DNA of 64,000 nt from Stutzerimonas azotifigens DSM 17556 (lineage in GTDB: Bacteria; Pseudomonadota; Gammaproteobacteria; Pseudomonadales; Pseudomonadaceae): assembly GCF_000425625.1 (NCBI RefSeq), contig NZ_AUDU01000018.1:1-64000 (forward strand), read 5' to 3'. The notes below the pieces were generated by a model. That model had not been told where the DNA came from, ran no database searches, and saw only the letters and a list, made by a program, of their open reading frames with translations. Numbering within the stretch: the first letter of the stretch is position 1; each line of letters begins with the position of its first letter. Below, piece by piece: positions 1-11,684 of this stretch. The position numbers and the translations under genes are program-made.

Positions 1-12
1 TGTTAAAGAGCG
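1..12 (-). promoter_or_regulatory. boxA antitermination site of a ribosomal RNA leader
   Basis: Read on the minus strand, the first bases of the window are CGCTCTTTAACA, which matches the rrn boxA core (GCTCTTTA) bound by NusB/NusE in ribosomal RNA leaders. It lies just downstream of three tandem strong promoters on the same strand, so a 16S rRNA gene should begin just left of the window. The 16S gene itself is not visible here. Confidence 0.8.
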
Positions 13-48
13 TTTCGATCAAGCCTTTCGTCTCAACCGAGGCCGCGC

Positions 49-76
49 ATTCTACAGCAGCCTTTCTTGCCGTCAA
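49..76 (-). promoter_or_regulatory. rrn promoter, gene-proximal of three
   Basis: On the minus strand there is a -35 TTGACG (71-76), a 16-bp spacer and a -10 TAGAAT (49-54). A/T-rich sequence lies directly upstream (about 83-107) and could serve as an UP element. The start would fall about 30 bases before boxA. This looks like the classical Pseudomonas rrn promoter nearest the 16S gene. Confidence 0.8.
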
Positions 77-155
77 GCGCTTTTTCGAAAATCTCTTTTC
101 TACTCAACCGCTTGCCCGCTACCTACCGAACAACGCCCTCGGCAGCGGGAGGCGA

Positions 156-183
156 ATCATACAGCGTTATCCAACCCTGTCAA
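156..183 (-). promoter_or_regulatory. rrn promoter, middle of three
   Basis: Minus-strand -35 TTGACA (178-183), 16-bp spacer and -10 TATGAT (156-161). A G/C-rich discriminator follows the -10, as expected for promoters under stringent (ppGpp/DksA) control. It shares the 16-bp spacing of its two neighbours. Confidence 0.7.
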
Positions 184-286
184 CCCGCCTCGCATTCGCC
201 CGATCGCTCCGGCGAAGCCTTCCAACCCATCGACAACCCCTTGATTTACAAGGTCTTTATTAGCGACTGCGCCGGAAGTGGTGCGC

Positions 287-314
287 ATTATAGAGACCCC
301 ATCCGGGCCGTCAA
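287..314 (-). promoter_or_regulatory. rrn promoter, distal of three
   Basis: Minus-strand -35 TTGACG (309-314), 16-bp spacer and a consensus -10 TATAAT (287-292). The -35 begins only 14 bases after the tyrS stop codon, so the promoter is packed against the end of tyrS. Confidence 0.7.
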
Positions 315-327
315 CAACTATTTTCGG

Positions 328-1527
328 TCAGTCGCCTTTCAGCAAAATCCGCGCGAAGGAGCGCTTGCCCGCCTGACACACGTGCGAGCTACCCACTTCG
401 AAGACGAACGAACGGTCAACGACCTCACCGTCGACGCGCACGCTTCCCGCATTCAGCAGATCCCTGGCCGCCGCCGCATTCCTGGCCAGGCCTGCCTTGT
501 TCAGCACGGATGCGATGGGCATCGCCTCGCCGGTCAGGATTTCGATTTCGGGCAGATCGTCGGGCAGCTCACCGTCACGCATCCGGTTCCCCGCGGAGCG
601 ATGCGCGGTTGCGGCCGCCTCTTCGCCATGGAAGCGCGCGACGATTTCCTCGGCGAGTTTGATCTTGATGTCCCGGGGGTTCGCCCCGCGCTGGACGGAC
701 GCCTTGAGCTCCTCGACCTCTTCGGCCGGACGGAAACTCAACAATTCGAAGTAGCGCCACATCAGGGCGTCAGGCATCGACACCAGCTTGTTGTACATGA
801 CCCCCGGCGCATCCTGGACGCCCACATAATTGCCGAGCGACTTGGACATTTTCTTGACCCCATCCAGCCCCTCCAGCAGGGGCATGGTGAGGATGCACTG
901 GGACTCCTGGCCATAGGCCCGCTGGAGCTCGCGCCCCATCAACAGATTGAATTTCTGATCGGTACCGCCGAGTTCGACATCGGCACGCAGTGCAACCGAG
1001 TCGTATCCCTGCACCAGCGGATAAAGGAACTCATGGATTGCGATAGGCTGGTTACCCGTATAGCGCTTGTGAAAATCATCACGCTCGAGCATTCGGGCAA
1101 CGGTGTACTGTGACGCCAGACGGATGAACTCCGCAGGCCCCAACTGATCCATCCAGGTGGAATTGAATGCGACCTCGGTCAGCGCTGGATCCAGAATCTT
1201 GAAAACCTGCGCTTTATAGGTCTCTGCGTTTTCCAGTACCTGGTCACGAGTCAAGGGCGGGCGTGTCACGCTTTTTCCGCTAGGATCACCGATCATTCCG
1301 GTGAAATCACCGATGAGAAAGATTACCTGGTGCCCCAGCAACTGGAACTGACGCAACTTATTAATGAGGACGGTATGCCCCAGATGCAGGTCCGGCGCAG
1401 TCGGATCGAATCCGGCCTTGATTCGCAATGGTCGACCGCGCTGGAGCTTTGCCACCAGCTCGGACTCGACCAGCAACTCGTCGGCACCACGCTTGATGAG
1501 CGCCAACTGTTCAGCTATCGACGTCAT
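328..1527 (-). CDS. tyrS: Tyrosyl-tRNA synthetase (TyrZ/TyrRS-2 type)
   Basis: Cytoplasmic class I aminoacyl-tRNA synthetase that charges tRNA-Tyr. The product is 399 residues. The ATP-binding signature HLGH lies at 48-51 and KMSKS at 226-230; an S4-like RNA-binding domain forms the C-terminus (about 335-399). I chose the ATG at 1527 over the ATG at 1536 because GGGA sits eight bases upstream of it and because 399 residues is the usual length for this pseudomonad enzyme. It reads toward the rRNA promoters at the left edge and is divergent from the M23 peptidase gene. A possible minus-strand promoter (TTGAGG, 16 bp, TAATCT) lies in the 1537-1695 gap, but it is weak. Confidence 0.96.
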   Translation of the reverse strand: MTSIAEQLALIKRGADELLVESELVAKLQRGRPLRIKAGFDPTAPDLHLGHTVLINKLRQFQLLGHQVIFLIGDFTGMIGDPSGKSVTRPPLTRDQVLENAETYKAQVFKILDPALTEVAFNSTWMDQLGPAEFIRLASQYTVARMLERDDFHKRYTGNQPIAIHEFLYPLVQGYDSVALRADVELGGTDQKFNLLMGRELQRAYGQESQCILTMPLLEGLDGVKKMSKSLGNYVGVQDAPGVMYNKLVSMPDALMWRYFELLSFRPAEEVEELKASVQRGANPRDIKIKLAEEIVARFHGEEAAATAHRSAGNRMRDGELPDDLPEIEILTGEAMPIASVLNKAGLARNAAAARDLLNAGSVRVDGEVVDRSFVFEVGSSHVCQAGKRSFARILLKGD

Positions 1528-1625
1528 GAACATCATCCCGGATCAAAAGGCGCAAACCTTACAAGAAAGAGCAACGAATACAAGGCCAAATGCACGACCG
1601 CCAGGCAGATTAGACAGCTCAAGGG

Positions 1626-1654
1626 TTGCCTCAAGGGCCCGTTGCTTCTATTTT
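1626..1654 (+). promoter_or_regulatory. Possible promoter for the M23 peptidase gene
   Basis: TTGCCT (1626-1631), 17-bp spacer and TATTTT (1649-1654), 42 bases before the peptidase start. The match is only moderate. It is listed because nothing better is present in the 168-bp divergent gap. Confidence 0.35.
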
Positions 1655-1695
1655 AGCCCGTTATTTCCCAGCAAACTTCCTCCGCCAGATTACTA

Positions 1696-4217
<2,522 letters not shown>

Positions 4218-4229
4218 TGGCCGGCGATG

Positions 4230-4580
4230 TCAGATCGAGAACGACTGACCGCAGCCGCAGGTGGTGCTGGCGTTGGGGTTCTTGATGACGAAGCGCGAGC
4301 CTTCCAGGCCTTCCTGATAGTCAACCTCGGCGCCGGCGAGGTACTGGAAGCTCATGGGGTCGACCACCAGGCTCACGCCCTCGCGCTCGACGATGGTGTC
4401 ATCCTCTGCAACGTCCTCGTCGAAGGTGAACCCGTACTGAAAACCGGAGCATCCGCCGCCGGTCACGAAGACACGCAGTTTCAGCCGCGGATTCCCTTCC
4501 TCGTCGACCAGGCTCTTGACCTTGCTCGCAGCACCCAGGGTGAACTGGATAGGACTAGGAGTGAAGGTTTCAACGCTCAT
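4230..4580 (-). CDS. erpA: Iron-sulfur cluster insertion protein ErpA
   Basis: A-type carrier that passes Fe-S clusters to apo-enzymes, including the isoprenoid enzymes IspG/IspH. The product is 116 residues, the usual length. The three cluster-ligand cysteines are present: C44 (GGGCSG) and C108/C110 (TCGCG). It converges on anmK with only 12 bases between the stops. A bactofilin gene lies upstream on the same strand after a 67-base gap. Confidence 0.96.
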   Translation of the reverse strand: MSVETFTPSPIQFTLGAASKVKSLVDEEGNPRLKLRVFVTGGGCSGFQYGFTFDEDVAEDDTIVEREGVSLVVDPMSFQYLAGAEVDYQEGLEGSRFVIKNPNASTTCGCGQSFSI

Positions 4581-4647
4581 GTTTGGTTCTCCCGGGCGGG
4601 CGCCCTGACTTCATGGGCGGCATTATCCGCTTACCCTAGAAAATCGG

Positions 4648-5061
4648 TCAACTATTCGCATCCAGCACCGCGGCCGGCAGTTCCAGCGGCACCTCGCCCT
4701 GCGGTAGACGGCACAGCCGCCCTTCCACTTCGGCACCGATCGCCATCTCCATCAGCCCATAGAAAAGGTTGCCACGCACCCGTGCACGGACGCCGAGCTC
4801 CAAGTGTTCCAGTGCATGGACATCACCGTTGACCTGGCCATCGATGATCACGAACGGAGCCCGGATCTCGCCTTCCACGAAGCCGCCGTGGCTGACCCGG
4901 ACCAGCCCTTCGCTGGTGGCCAGATTGCCGTAGAGCTTGCCGTCCACCTGCACGGCACCTTCGAAGCGGAAATTACCGGTCACCTCCGCATCGGCAGCAA
5001 TCACACTCGTCTTGCCGTTGAAACGCTGCAGGTCGGCTTGGGGCTTGTTCTTCTTGAACAT
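4648..5061 (-). CDS. Bactofilin family polymer-forming protein
   Basis: Small cytoskeletal protein expected to assemble into filaments through a right-handed beta-helix. The 137-residue product shows the family pattern: a short disordered N-terminus (MFKKNK), then short repeating strands with spaced G-N/G-D turns (VTGNF, VDGKLYGN, VEGEI, VNGDV, VRGNL). I chose ATG 5061 because AGGA lies six bases upstream; an in-frame ATG at 5082 has no ribosome site. It starts two bases after the stop of the membrane coiled-coil protein gene upstream, so the two are probably cotranscribed and translationally coupled. Its cellular role is not evident from sequence. Confidence 0.85.
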   Translation of the reverse strand: MFKKNKPQADLQRFNGKTSVIAADAEVTGNFRFEGAVQVDGKLYGNLATSEGLVRVSHGGFVEGEIRAPFVIIDGQVNGDVHALEHLELGVRARVRGNLFYGLMEMAIGAEVEGRLCRLPQGEVPLELPAAVLDANS

Positions 5062-5063
5062 GG

Positions 5064-5780
5064 TCAATCCTGTTTGGGCCATTCGAATAGACGTGTGGTC
5101 GGTTTGTCCTCGCCCTGCACGCTGGCGACCACCTCGATGCTCGTCGGTTCGAAATCGTCGGGCAGTACTAGTTCGGCAAATCGTCCGCCAACCGGAACGG
5201 CCTGGAAATGCCGGAAGGCGAACCCCAGGTCGAGAGGCTCGGCGCTCAACTGCGCGACATCCACGACCACTTCCTTGTCGGCGCGCGTGCCAAGCAGCCG
5301 CACGCCGAGCGTGCCCTTGACGGACTCGGCATCGTTGCCGACGCGACTCAGCAATACCTTGTAGCGGTAACGGCCCGGATCGGCGGTCGGCTGGATCTCC
5401 ATCGAACGGACCCGCAATCCTTCCTCGCGTTCATTGGGCGCCAGCACGCCCTTGTAAAAGGCGAGCTCCTGTTGCAGTTCGAAGATCTGCTCCTCGAGCA
5501 GCCTGATGGCCTGCTTGTTCTGTTCGCTCGCCTGCTGGCCCACCTGGTCGCTGCTGGCGACCCAGGCATAGCGGCGGCGCAGCTGATCGAGCTCCTGCCC
5601 CTGCTCGGCAAGCTGGCGCAGCAGGGTTCTCTGCGCTTCGGCGACGCCGGCCGGCTGATTGAGAGCCCACCACCAGCCACCGCCAAAGGCGCCCACCGGC
5701 AAAACGAGAAGCAGCAACCAGAACAGCCAGCGCCCCTTGCGGGAACGCTTGCCGACCGGCCTGACTTCCCAGCCCGTCAT
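5064..5780 (-). CDS. Membrane-anchored coiled-coil protein of unknown function (DUF6776-like)
   Basis: The 238-residue product has a basic N-terminus, one strong transmembrane helix (about 19-39), a coiled coil (about 45-105, rich in Gln/Leu/Glu) and a C-terminal beta-rich periplasmic domain. I recognise it as the conserved pseudomonad protein between argC and the bactofilin gene; the DUF6776 label is from memory and unverified. Its ATG overlaps the argC stop (TGATG), and its own stop lies two bases before the bactofilin start. The layout suggests it works with the bactofilin, perhaps as its membrane anchor, but that is inference. Confidence 0.75.
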   Translation of the reverse strand: MTGWEVRPVGKRSRKGRWLFWLLLLVLPVGAFGGGWWWALNQPAGVAEAQRTLLRQLAEQGQELDQLRRRYAWVASSDQVGQQASEQNKQAIRLLEEQIFELQQELAFYKGVLAPNEREEGLRVRSMEIQPTADPGRYRYKVLLSRVGNDAESVKGTLGVRLLGTRADKEVVVDVAQLSAEPLDLGFAFRHFQAVPVGGRFAELVLPDDFEPTSIEVVASVQGEDKPTTRLFEWPKQD

Positions 5781-6814
5781 CAGGGCAGCAACGCAGCGTT
5801 GCCGAGGCCCATCCGCTCGTCCAGACCGAACAGGATGTTCATGTTCTGCAACGCCTGCCCTGATGCCCCCTTGACCAGGTTGTCGATGACCGAGAGCACG
5901 ACCACCAGGTCCCCGCCCTGCGGCCGGTGCACCGCGATGCGGCACAGGTTGGCGCCCCGTACGCTGCGCGTTTCCGGATGGCTGCCGGCAGGCATCACGT
6001 CGACGAAGGGCTCGCTCGCGTAGCGCGCCTCGTAGAGCGCCTGGAGGTCCACCGATGTGTCGGCGACGGTCGCGTAGAGCGTGGCATGGATGCCACGGAT
6101 CATCGGGGTGAGATGAGGCACGAAGGTCAGCCCGATCAGACCGCCGGCAGCCTTGCGCAGGCCCTGGGAAATCTCCGGCAGGTGACGATGGCCCTTCACC
6201 GAATAGGCCATCATGTTTTCCCCGGCCTCGGTGAACAGCGAACCGATCTTCGCGGCCCGCCCGGCACCGCTGACGCCGGACTTGCAGTCGGCGATCAGGC
6301 GCGCCGGGTCGGCAAGCCCCTTTTCCAGCAGGGGCAACAGGCCGAGCTGGGTGGCGGTCGGATAGCAACCCGGCACCGCGATCAGGCGCGCCTTGCGAAT
6401 CGCTTCCCGGTTGACTTCCGGCAGGCCGTACACGGCCTCGCCCAGCAACCCCGGGGCACCGTGCGGCTGGCCGTACCAGCGGGCCCACTCCTCGGCGTCC
6501 TGCAGACGGAAGTCGGCGGACAGGTCGATCACCCGCGTGCCGTGATCGAGCAGTTCACCGGCCAGCGCATGGGCGACGCCGTGCGGGGTGGCGAAGAACA
6601 CCACATCGCAGGCACCGAGCGCAGCGGGATCGGGCACCGAAAAGGCCAGCCCGCCGTAGTGCCCGCGCAGGTTGGGGAACATGTCGGTGACCTTGACGCC
6701 CTCTTCCGAGCGTGAGGTGATCACGGCGACCTCGGTCTCCGGGTGCTGAGCCAGCAGGCGCAGCAGCTCGACGCCCGTGTACCCTGTTCCGCCGACGATT
6801 CCGACCTTGATCAT
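5780..6814 (-). CDS. argC: N-acetyl-gamma-glutamyl-phosphate reductase
   Basis: NADPH-dependent reductase of arginine biosynthesis that converts N-acetylglutamyl phosphate to the semialdehyde. The 344-residue product has the Rossmann motif GGTGYTG at residues 8-14 and the catalytic cysteine C150 in VPGCYPTA. It is first of three apparently cotranscribed minus-strand genes; its stop shares a base with the next ATG. It is divergent from hemJ across 122 bases. Confidence 0.97.
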   Translation of the reverse strand: MIKVGIVGGTGYTGVELLRLLAQHPETEVAVITSRSEEGVKVTDMFPNLRGHYGGLAFSVPDPAALGACDVVFFATPHGVAHALAGELLDHGTRVIDLSADFRLQDAEEWARWYGQPHGAPGLLGEAVYGLPEVNREAIRKARLIAVPGCYPTATQLGLLPLLEKGLADPARLIADCKSGVSGAGRAAKIGSLFTEAGENMMAYSVKGHRHLPEISQGLRKAAGGLIGLTFVPHLTPMIRGIHATLYATVADTSVDLQALYEARYASEPFVDVMPAGSHPETRSVRGANLCRIAVHRPQGGDLVVVLSVIDNLVKGASGQALQNMNILFGLDERMGLGNAALLP

Positions 6815-6936
6815 GCGCTGCGCCTCGAGTGGTTCTGTGGACTAGCGATGATAAGGCGGCATCGCCCCGGCGGCCAACCGGTGACGCCTCCTACCGTGAA
6901 CACTATCATCAGGCGCAAGCCATTCAGGACGCCTCC

Positions 6937-7362
6937 ATGCTCTATCTCTCCGTCAAAGCGCTGCACATCGTCGCCGTCGTCTGCTGGTTCGCCGGCCTGT
7001 TCTACCTGCCCCGCCTGTTCGTCTACCACGCGATGGCCGAAGACTCGGTCAGCCGCGAGCGCTTCGCGGTCATGGAGCGCAAGCTCTATCGGGGCATCAT
7101 GCTGCCTTCGATGATCGCCACCCTGCTGCTGGGCCTGTGGATGCTCTGGCTCAATCCGGGCTGGCTGAGCGGCGGCTGGCTGCACGCCAAGCTCACGCTC
7201 GTCGCCGTGCTGATCGGCTACCACCACATGTGCGGTGCCCAGCTCCGGCGCTTCGCCCGTGGCGAGAATCGCCGCACCCATGTCTTCTACCGCTGGTTCA
7301 ACGAAATCCCGGTGTTGCTGCTGCTGGCTATCGTGCTGCTGGTGGTACTCAAGCCCTTCTAG
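6937..7362 (+). CDS. hemJ: Protoporphyrinogen IX oxidase HemJ
   Basis: Membrane enzyme that oxidises protoporphyrinogen IX to protoporphyrin IX in heme synthesis. The 141-residue product has four predicted transmembrane helices and the family's conserved N-terminal region (KALHIVAVVCWFAGLFYLPR), with His residues at the membrane face. The reading frame is open further upstream, but the ATG at 6937 gives the family's standard length and N-terminus. It is followed after 24 bases by a nitronate monooxygenase gene. Confidence 0.9.
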   Translation: MLYLSVKALHIVAVVCWFAGLFYLPRLFVYHAMAEDSVSRERFAVMERKLYRGIMLPSMIATLLLGLWMLWLNPGWLSGGWLHAKLTLVAVLIGYHHMCGAQLRRFARGENRRTHVFYRWFNEIPVLLLLAIVLLVVLKPF

Positions 7363-7386
7363 ACGACCCGCACAGGAAAAATCCTC

Positions 7387-8352
7387 ATGGCCCTTCCCTC
7401 CCTGCTGGAACACCGCCTTCGTCTGCCACTGGTCGCCGCGCCGATGTTCCTCGTTTCCAATCCCGCGCTGGTCGTGGGCTGCTGCAGGAACGGCATCGTC
7501 GGCAGCTTTCCCGCGCTGAACCAGCGCACCAGCAGCGGCTTCAGCGACTGGCTGGACGAGATCGACGCCAGCCTCTCCGGCGACGGGCAGGCCGCCCCGT
7601 TCGCGGTCAACCTGATCGTTCACCACAGCAACCCGCGCCTTGAGGCCGACCTGGCGATCTGCGTGGGAAAGCGCGTGCCCATCGTCATCACCAGCCTCGG
7701 CGCGGTGAAGGAGGTGGTCGACAGGGTGCACGGCTATGGCGGCCTGGTCTTTCATGACGTCACCACCCGGCGCCACGCGGAAAAGGCCGCCGAAGCCGGG
7801 GTCGACGGGCTGATTGCGGTCGCCGCAGGGGCCGGCGGGCACGCCGGCACGCTGAGCCCCTTCGCCCTGCTCGCCGAAATCAGGCAGTTCTTCGACAAGA
7901 CGCTGCTACTGTCCGGCTGCCTGAACCATGGCCACGAGTTGCTGGCGGCGCAGATCCTCGGTGCGGACCTGGGCTACATGGGCACGCGCTTCATCGCCAC
8001 GCGGGAGAGCGCCGCCAGCGAGGAATACAAGGCCATGCTGCTGGGCGCGCGTGCGGCCGACATCGTCCACACGGCCGCCGTGTCCGGCGTGCCCGCCAGC
8101 TTCCTGCGCCAGAGCCTGGAGCAGGCCGGCTTCGACGAGGGGCGCCTGCAGGGCAAGGGCCAGATGGACTACGGCGAAAAGCTCAAACCGGTGAGCGACG
8201 AGGCCAAGGCCTGGAAGACCGTGTGGTCGGCTGGGCAAGGCGTAGGCGGCATCGAGGATATCGTCGGGGTCGATGCGCTCATCACGCGGCTCGACGAGGA
8301 ATACCGGGCGGCGTTCGCCCGGCTGCCGGCTCCGCCACGCCCCTGGGGTTGA
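7387..8352 (+). CDS. Nitronate monooxygenase family flavoprotein
   Basis: TIM-barrel FMN enzyme that oxidises toxic nitronates such as propionate-3-nitronate. The 321-residue product shows the expected N-terminal APMF segment (residues 19-22), the glycine-rich FMN phosphate-binding segment AAGAGGHAG in the middle and a GTRFIATRES stretch near residues 198-207. It is 24 bases downstream of hemJ and may share its transcript. The natural substrate cannot be read from sequence. Confidence 0.88.
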   Translation: MALPSLLEHRLRLPLVAAPMFLVSNPALVVGCCRNGIVGSFPALNQRTSSGFSDWLDEIDASLSGDGQAAPFAVNLIVHHSNPRLEADLAICVGKRVPIVITSLGAVKEVVDRVHGYGGLVFHDVTTRRHAEKAAEAGVDGLIAVAAGAGGHAGTLSPFALLAEIRQFFDKTLLLSGCLNHGHELLAAQILGADLGYMGTRFIATRESAASEEYKAMLLGARAADIVHTAAVSGVPASFLRQSLEQAGFDEGRLQGKGQMDYGEKLKPVSDEAKAWKTVWSAGQGVGGIEDIVGVDALITRLDEEYRAAFARLPAPPRPWG

Positions 8353-8449
8353 GGCCGCAAGCGGCGACCGGCCCCGCCGCAAACCGCTTGTCGGAAAGGC
8401 AAAAGCCTCCTAGGCTTCGTCCACCCCAGACAGCGACAGGGACGTCCTG

Positions 8450-9379
8450 ATGACTCACGCGCACTACAAGATCATGTTCGACGGCGAGCTGATGCCGGAA
8501 ATGCCGCTGGACACGGTCAAGGACAATCTGGCCCGGCTGTTCAAGACCGACCGCCGGCAGATCGACAACCTGTTCGGGCGCGGCCCCGTGGCGCTCAAGC
8601 GCGCCCTGCCGGAAGAGCAGGCCGAGCGCTACCTTCAGGCACTGCGTCAGGCCGGAGCCGCGGCACGCAAGGAACCCGACCTCAGCGCCAGCCTGAGCCT
8701 CGAGCCGATCGTCGAGGAAAGCGCCGCCGCATCGGAAACGCAACCGGCGAACATGGTCTGCCCGAAATGCGGACATCGGCAGCCACGCACCGCCGAGTGC
8801 TCGAGTTGCGGCATCATCATCGAGAAATACCTCGCGCGCCAGGCCGAACTGGCAGCCCTTCCCGAGCGCAAGGCCGACGCGGGATCGCCTTATGCGCCGC
8901 CGCTCTCCCAGGTCGCCGGCAACCCCGACGAGTACTCCACGCTCAAGGTATTCAGCGTTGCCGGCCGAATTGGCCGCCTGCGCTATCTGGCCTGGTCAGG
9001 AGTGCTGCTGGCCGCGGCGAGCGGGCTCTTCCTGCTAGCCGCCCTGCTGATGTTCCTGTCCAGTACCCTGGGCATTTTCCTGATGGTGGTGATCGGCATC
9101 GCCATGGCGGTGGTCAGCGTGCAGATCGGCGCGCAGCGCCTGCACGACATCGGCTGGACCGGCTGGCTGCTGCTGGTCAACCTGATTCCCGTCCTCGGCA
9201 CCCTGTTCGCCCTTGTCATGCTGGCCCTTCCCGGCAACAAGGAAGCCAACCGCTTCGGCCCGCCGCCGCCACCGAACACCCGGGCGGTCAAGGCGCTCGC
9301 CGTGCTGGGCCTGATCCTCGGAGCGATCCTCGGCGTGAGCACGGTCCTGTCGCCCCCGTCGCTGCCCGGCGTCGGCTAG
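8450..9379 (+). CDS. DUF805 membrane protein with N-terminal zinc ribbon
   Basis: The 309-residue product has three parts. Residues 1-75 form a small soluble domain that resembles the N-terminal module of other pseudomonad membrane proteins. A CxxC…CxxC zinc ribbon begins at C104/C107 (CPKCGHRQ) and closes with CSSCG. A C-terminal DUF805 region follows, with about four transmembrane helices and the family motif AQRLHDIGWTGW. Function is unknown; the ribbon could bind zinc or mediate contacts. It lies alone between the nitronate monooxygenase gene (97-base gap) and hinT (86-base gap). Confidence 0.8.
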   Translation: MTHAHYKIMFDGELMPEMPLDTVKDNLARLFKTDRRQIDNLFGRGPVALKRALPEEQAERYLQALRQAGAAARKEPDLSASLSLEPIVEESAAASETQPANMVCPKCGHRQPRTAECSSCGIIIEKYLARQAELAALPERKADAGSPYAPPLSQVAGNPDEYSTLKVFSVAGRIGRLRYLAWSGVLLAAASGLFLLAALLMFLSSTLGIFLMVVIGIAMAVVSVQIGAQRLHDIGWTGWLLLVNLIPVLGTLFALVMLALPGNKEANRFGPPPPPNTRAVKALAVLGLILGAILGVSTVLSPPSLPGVG

Positions 9380-9465
9380 CGCGAACACGCCATCGACCGG
9401 GCGTCTCCACACCACCGGGGGCGGCGCTTGTTACACTGAGAGCCGTATTCCACCGGAGAAACGCC

Positions 9466-9807
9466 ATGGACTGTCTGTTCTGCAAGATCGTCGGCGGAGA
9501 GATCCCCGCCAACAAGCTCTACGAAGACGACCAGGTCGTCGCCTTCCATGACATAGCCCCGCAAGCGCCGGTGCATTTTCTGGTGATTCCGAAAAAACAC
9601 ATCGCCACCCTGCACGACCTGCGTGAAGAGGACGACAAGCAGCTCGCCGGACACATCCTCTTCACCGCCCAGCGTCTGGCCGAAGAGCAGGGCTGCCAGG
9701 AGGGCTTCCGCGTGGTCATGAACTGCAACGACCTCGGCGGCCAGACGGTCTACCACATTCACATGCACGTGCTCGGTCAGCGCCAGATGCACTGGCCGCC
9801 GGGCTGA
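9466..9807 (+). CDS. hinT: HIT-family nucleotide-binding protein (HinT-like)
   Basis: Purine nucleoside phosphoramidase of the histidine-triad superfamily. The 113-residue product has the triad HIHMH at 97-101 and CxxC at residues 3-6 (CLFC). The ATG at 9466 is preceded by GGAGAA at a proper distance; the much longer open frame upstream is a shadow of the DUF805 gene. It is followed after 64 bases by coq7. Confidence 0.93.
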   Translation: MDCLFCKIVGGEIPANKLYEDDQVVAFHDIAPQAPVHFLVIPKKHIATLHDLREEDDKQLAGHILFTAQRLAEEQGCQEGFRVVMNCNDLGGQTVYHIHMHVLGQRQMHWPPG

Positions 9808-9871
9808 GTTGACTTCGATCAGCCCCGCCCGAGACAGGCCGGTTACACTGGCCGCCACCGAGAGGATTCCG

Positions 9872-10519
9872 ATGCCGAACGAACGCCATTACTCACCCAC
9901 CGATCGCCTGCTCATGCAGTTCGATGCCGCGGCCCGCACCCTGCTGCCGTTCAGCGGCCAGCCCGGTCGCCCCTCCCCCGCGATCGTCAAGGAAGAGGCC
10001 GAACTGTCCGAAAGCGAAACGCGCCATGTCGCCGGGCTGATGCGCATCAACCATACCGGCGAAGTCTGCGCCCAGGCGCTCTACCAGGGCCAGGCCCTCA
10101 CGGCCCGCCTGCCGCGAGTGCGCAAGGCCATGGAGAAAGCCGCCGACGAAGAGATCGACCACCTGGCTTGGTGCGATCAGCGCCTGCGCCAGCTCGGCAG
10201 TCACACCAGCGTGCTCAACCCACTGTTCTATGGTCTGTCGTTCGGAATCGGCGCGACCGCTGGGCTGATCAGCGACCGCATCAGCCTCGGCTTCGTCGCC
10301 GCTACCGAGGACCAGGTGTGCAAGCACCTGGACGATCACCTCACGCAGTTGCCCGCACAGGACGAAAAATCGCGCGCCATCCTGCAGACCATGCGCGAGG
10401 ACGAGGCGCAGCACGCGACCAGTGCGCTGGCGGCCGGTGGAATCCGTTTCCCCGCGCCGGTGAAGTTCGGCATGACGCTGGTATCGAAGGTGATGACCAA
10501 GGCGGCCTACCGGATATAA
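9872..10519 (+). CDS. coq7: 2-polyprenyl-3-methyl-6-methoxy-1,4-benzoquinone monooxygenase (DMQ hydroxylase)
   Basis: Di-iron hydroxylase of ubiquinone biosynthesis that adds the last ring hydroxyl. The 215-residue product contains the iron-ligand motifs: E64 in HTGEVCA, ExxH at 94-97 (EIDH), and a second ExxH near residues 177-181 (EDEAQH). The ATG at 9872 follows GAGAGG and gives the standard pseudomonad length. A tandem-repeat hairpin region starts directly after the stop. Confidence 0.96.
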   Translation: MPNERHYSPTDRLLMQFDAAARTLLPFSGQPGRPSPAIVKEEAELSESETRHVAGLMRINHTGEVCAQALYQGQALTARLPRVRKAMEKAADEEIDHLAWCDQRLRQLGSHTSVLNPLFYGLSFGIGATAGLISDRISLGFVAATEDQVCKHLDDHLTQLPAQDEKSRAILQTMREDEAQHATSALAAGGIRFPAPVKFGMTLVSKVMTKAAYRI

Positions 10520-10652
10520 GGCTGGACGGCTGGACGGCTGGACGGGTTTGCCCCTGCGCTAATGGGGATCAAGCTTTTTTGCCAGATCTCTCTCAGCCAA
10601 GCTCTTTCCTGCAGCTCGAAGTTTCTCCCCGTCCAGCCTTCCAGCCTTCAGC
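10520..10652. repeat. Inverted octamer/heptamer repeat array between coq7 and speD
   Basis: Directly after the coq7 stop stand three head-to-tail copies of GCTGGACG (10521-10544). About 83 bases on, the opposite orientation appears as CCCCGTCCAGCC followed by TTCCAGCC and TTCAGC (10627-10652). The RNA could fold into a long hairpin; the loop contains a smaller CCCC…GGGG stem followed by six T residues (about 10552-10579) that may serve as the coq7 terminator. The unit is a variant of the arrays after surA, pdxA and prkA. Confidence 0.8.
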
Positions 10653-10673
10653 GCTCTTATCGGCTTTTCGCCT

Positions 10674-11471
10674 TTAACCCGGCATGTTCCGCGCGTAGAA
10701 GATCTCCAGCATCTCGTGCCGCAGTCGCGTTTCGACCTGTTGGCGCTGCTCGGCCGACAGGTTGCGGGTCGCATCGCCGAACAGGTAGTTCTCCAGTTCG
10801 AAATCCTTCAGCAGCATCTTCGTGTGGAACAGGTTCTCCTGATACACGTTGACGTCCGTCATCTGATAGGCCGCCCGCGTGTCGTCGGACAGGTAGTTCT
10901 GGATCGAGTTGATCTCGTGGTCGATGAAGTGCTTCTTGCCCTCGACGTCACGGGTGAAACCGCGCACCCGGTAGTCCACGGTGACGATGTCCGAGTCGAA
11001 CTGGTGAATCAGGTAGTTCAGCGCCTTCAGCGGAGAGATCACGCCGCAGGTGGAAACGTCGATGTCCACCCGGAAGGTGGCGATCCCGTCCACCGGATGG
11101 ATCTCGGGATAGGTGTGGACAGTGATGTGGCTCTTGTCGAGGTGTGCCAGGATGGTCTCCGGCAACGGGCCGGGCGACTCCTCGATCTGGCTGTCAGTCG
11201 GCGTGACCGGCTGCTCCGAGATGAGAATGGTCACGCTCGCGCCCTGCGGCTCATAGTCCTGACGCGCGATGTTCAGGATGTTGGCCCCGATGATGTCGAC
11301 GACATCGGTCAAGATCTGCGTCAGACGCTCGGCATCGTACTCTTCGTCGATGTACTCGACGTAGGCCTGCTGATCTTCCGGCGTTTCGGCATAGCAGATG
11401 TCGTAGATGTTGAAGCTCAAGGTCTTGGTCAGGTTGTTGAACCCGTGGAGCTTGAGTTTGCTTTTCACCAT
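10674..11471 (-). CDS. speD: S-adenosylmethionine decarboxylase proenzyme
   Basis: Pyruvoyl enzyme that makes decarboxylated AdoMet for spermidine synthesis. The 265-residue product is of the long E. coli type. By analogy with E. coli SpeD, self-cleavage should occur between K113 and S114 in [13 protein letters not shown], with S114 becoming the pyruvoyl group. It converges on coq7 and is preceded by a 213-base gap that contains no gene. Confidence 0.96.
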   Translation of the reverse strand: MVKSKLKLHGFNNLTKTLSFNIYDICYAETPEDQQAYVEYIDEEYDAERLTQILTDVVDIIGANILNIARQDYEPQGASVTILISEQPVTPTDSQIEESPGPLPETILAHLDKSHITVHTYPEIHPVDGIATFRVDIDVSTCGVISPLKALNYLIHQFDSDIVTVDYRVRGFTRDVEGKKHFIDHEINSIQNYLSDDTRAAYQMTDVNVYQENLFHTKMLLKDFELENYLFGDATRNLSAEQRQQVETRLRHEMLEIFYARNMPG

Positions 11472-11684
11472 TGGGAACTCTCTCAGTGCGGCTCTGCCGC
11501 TGGGTTGAGCATGCCCGTCAGGTATCCCGGATACCTGCGTAGGACGTTAACCACCTCTTCGCATCTGCGATTCTGGCTGTTCGTGGATTGGCCCCTTCGA
11601 GGGGGGCGCAATTATGCAGATCCGGCTTCGTCAATGCCAGCGCCGAGGCCGGCCCGATGAGGTTGGGCAGCCGCGTGCCGGCAC

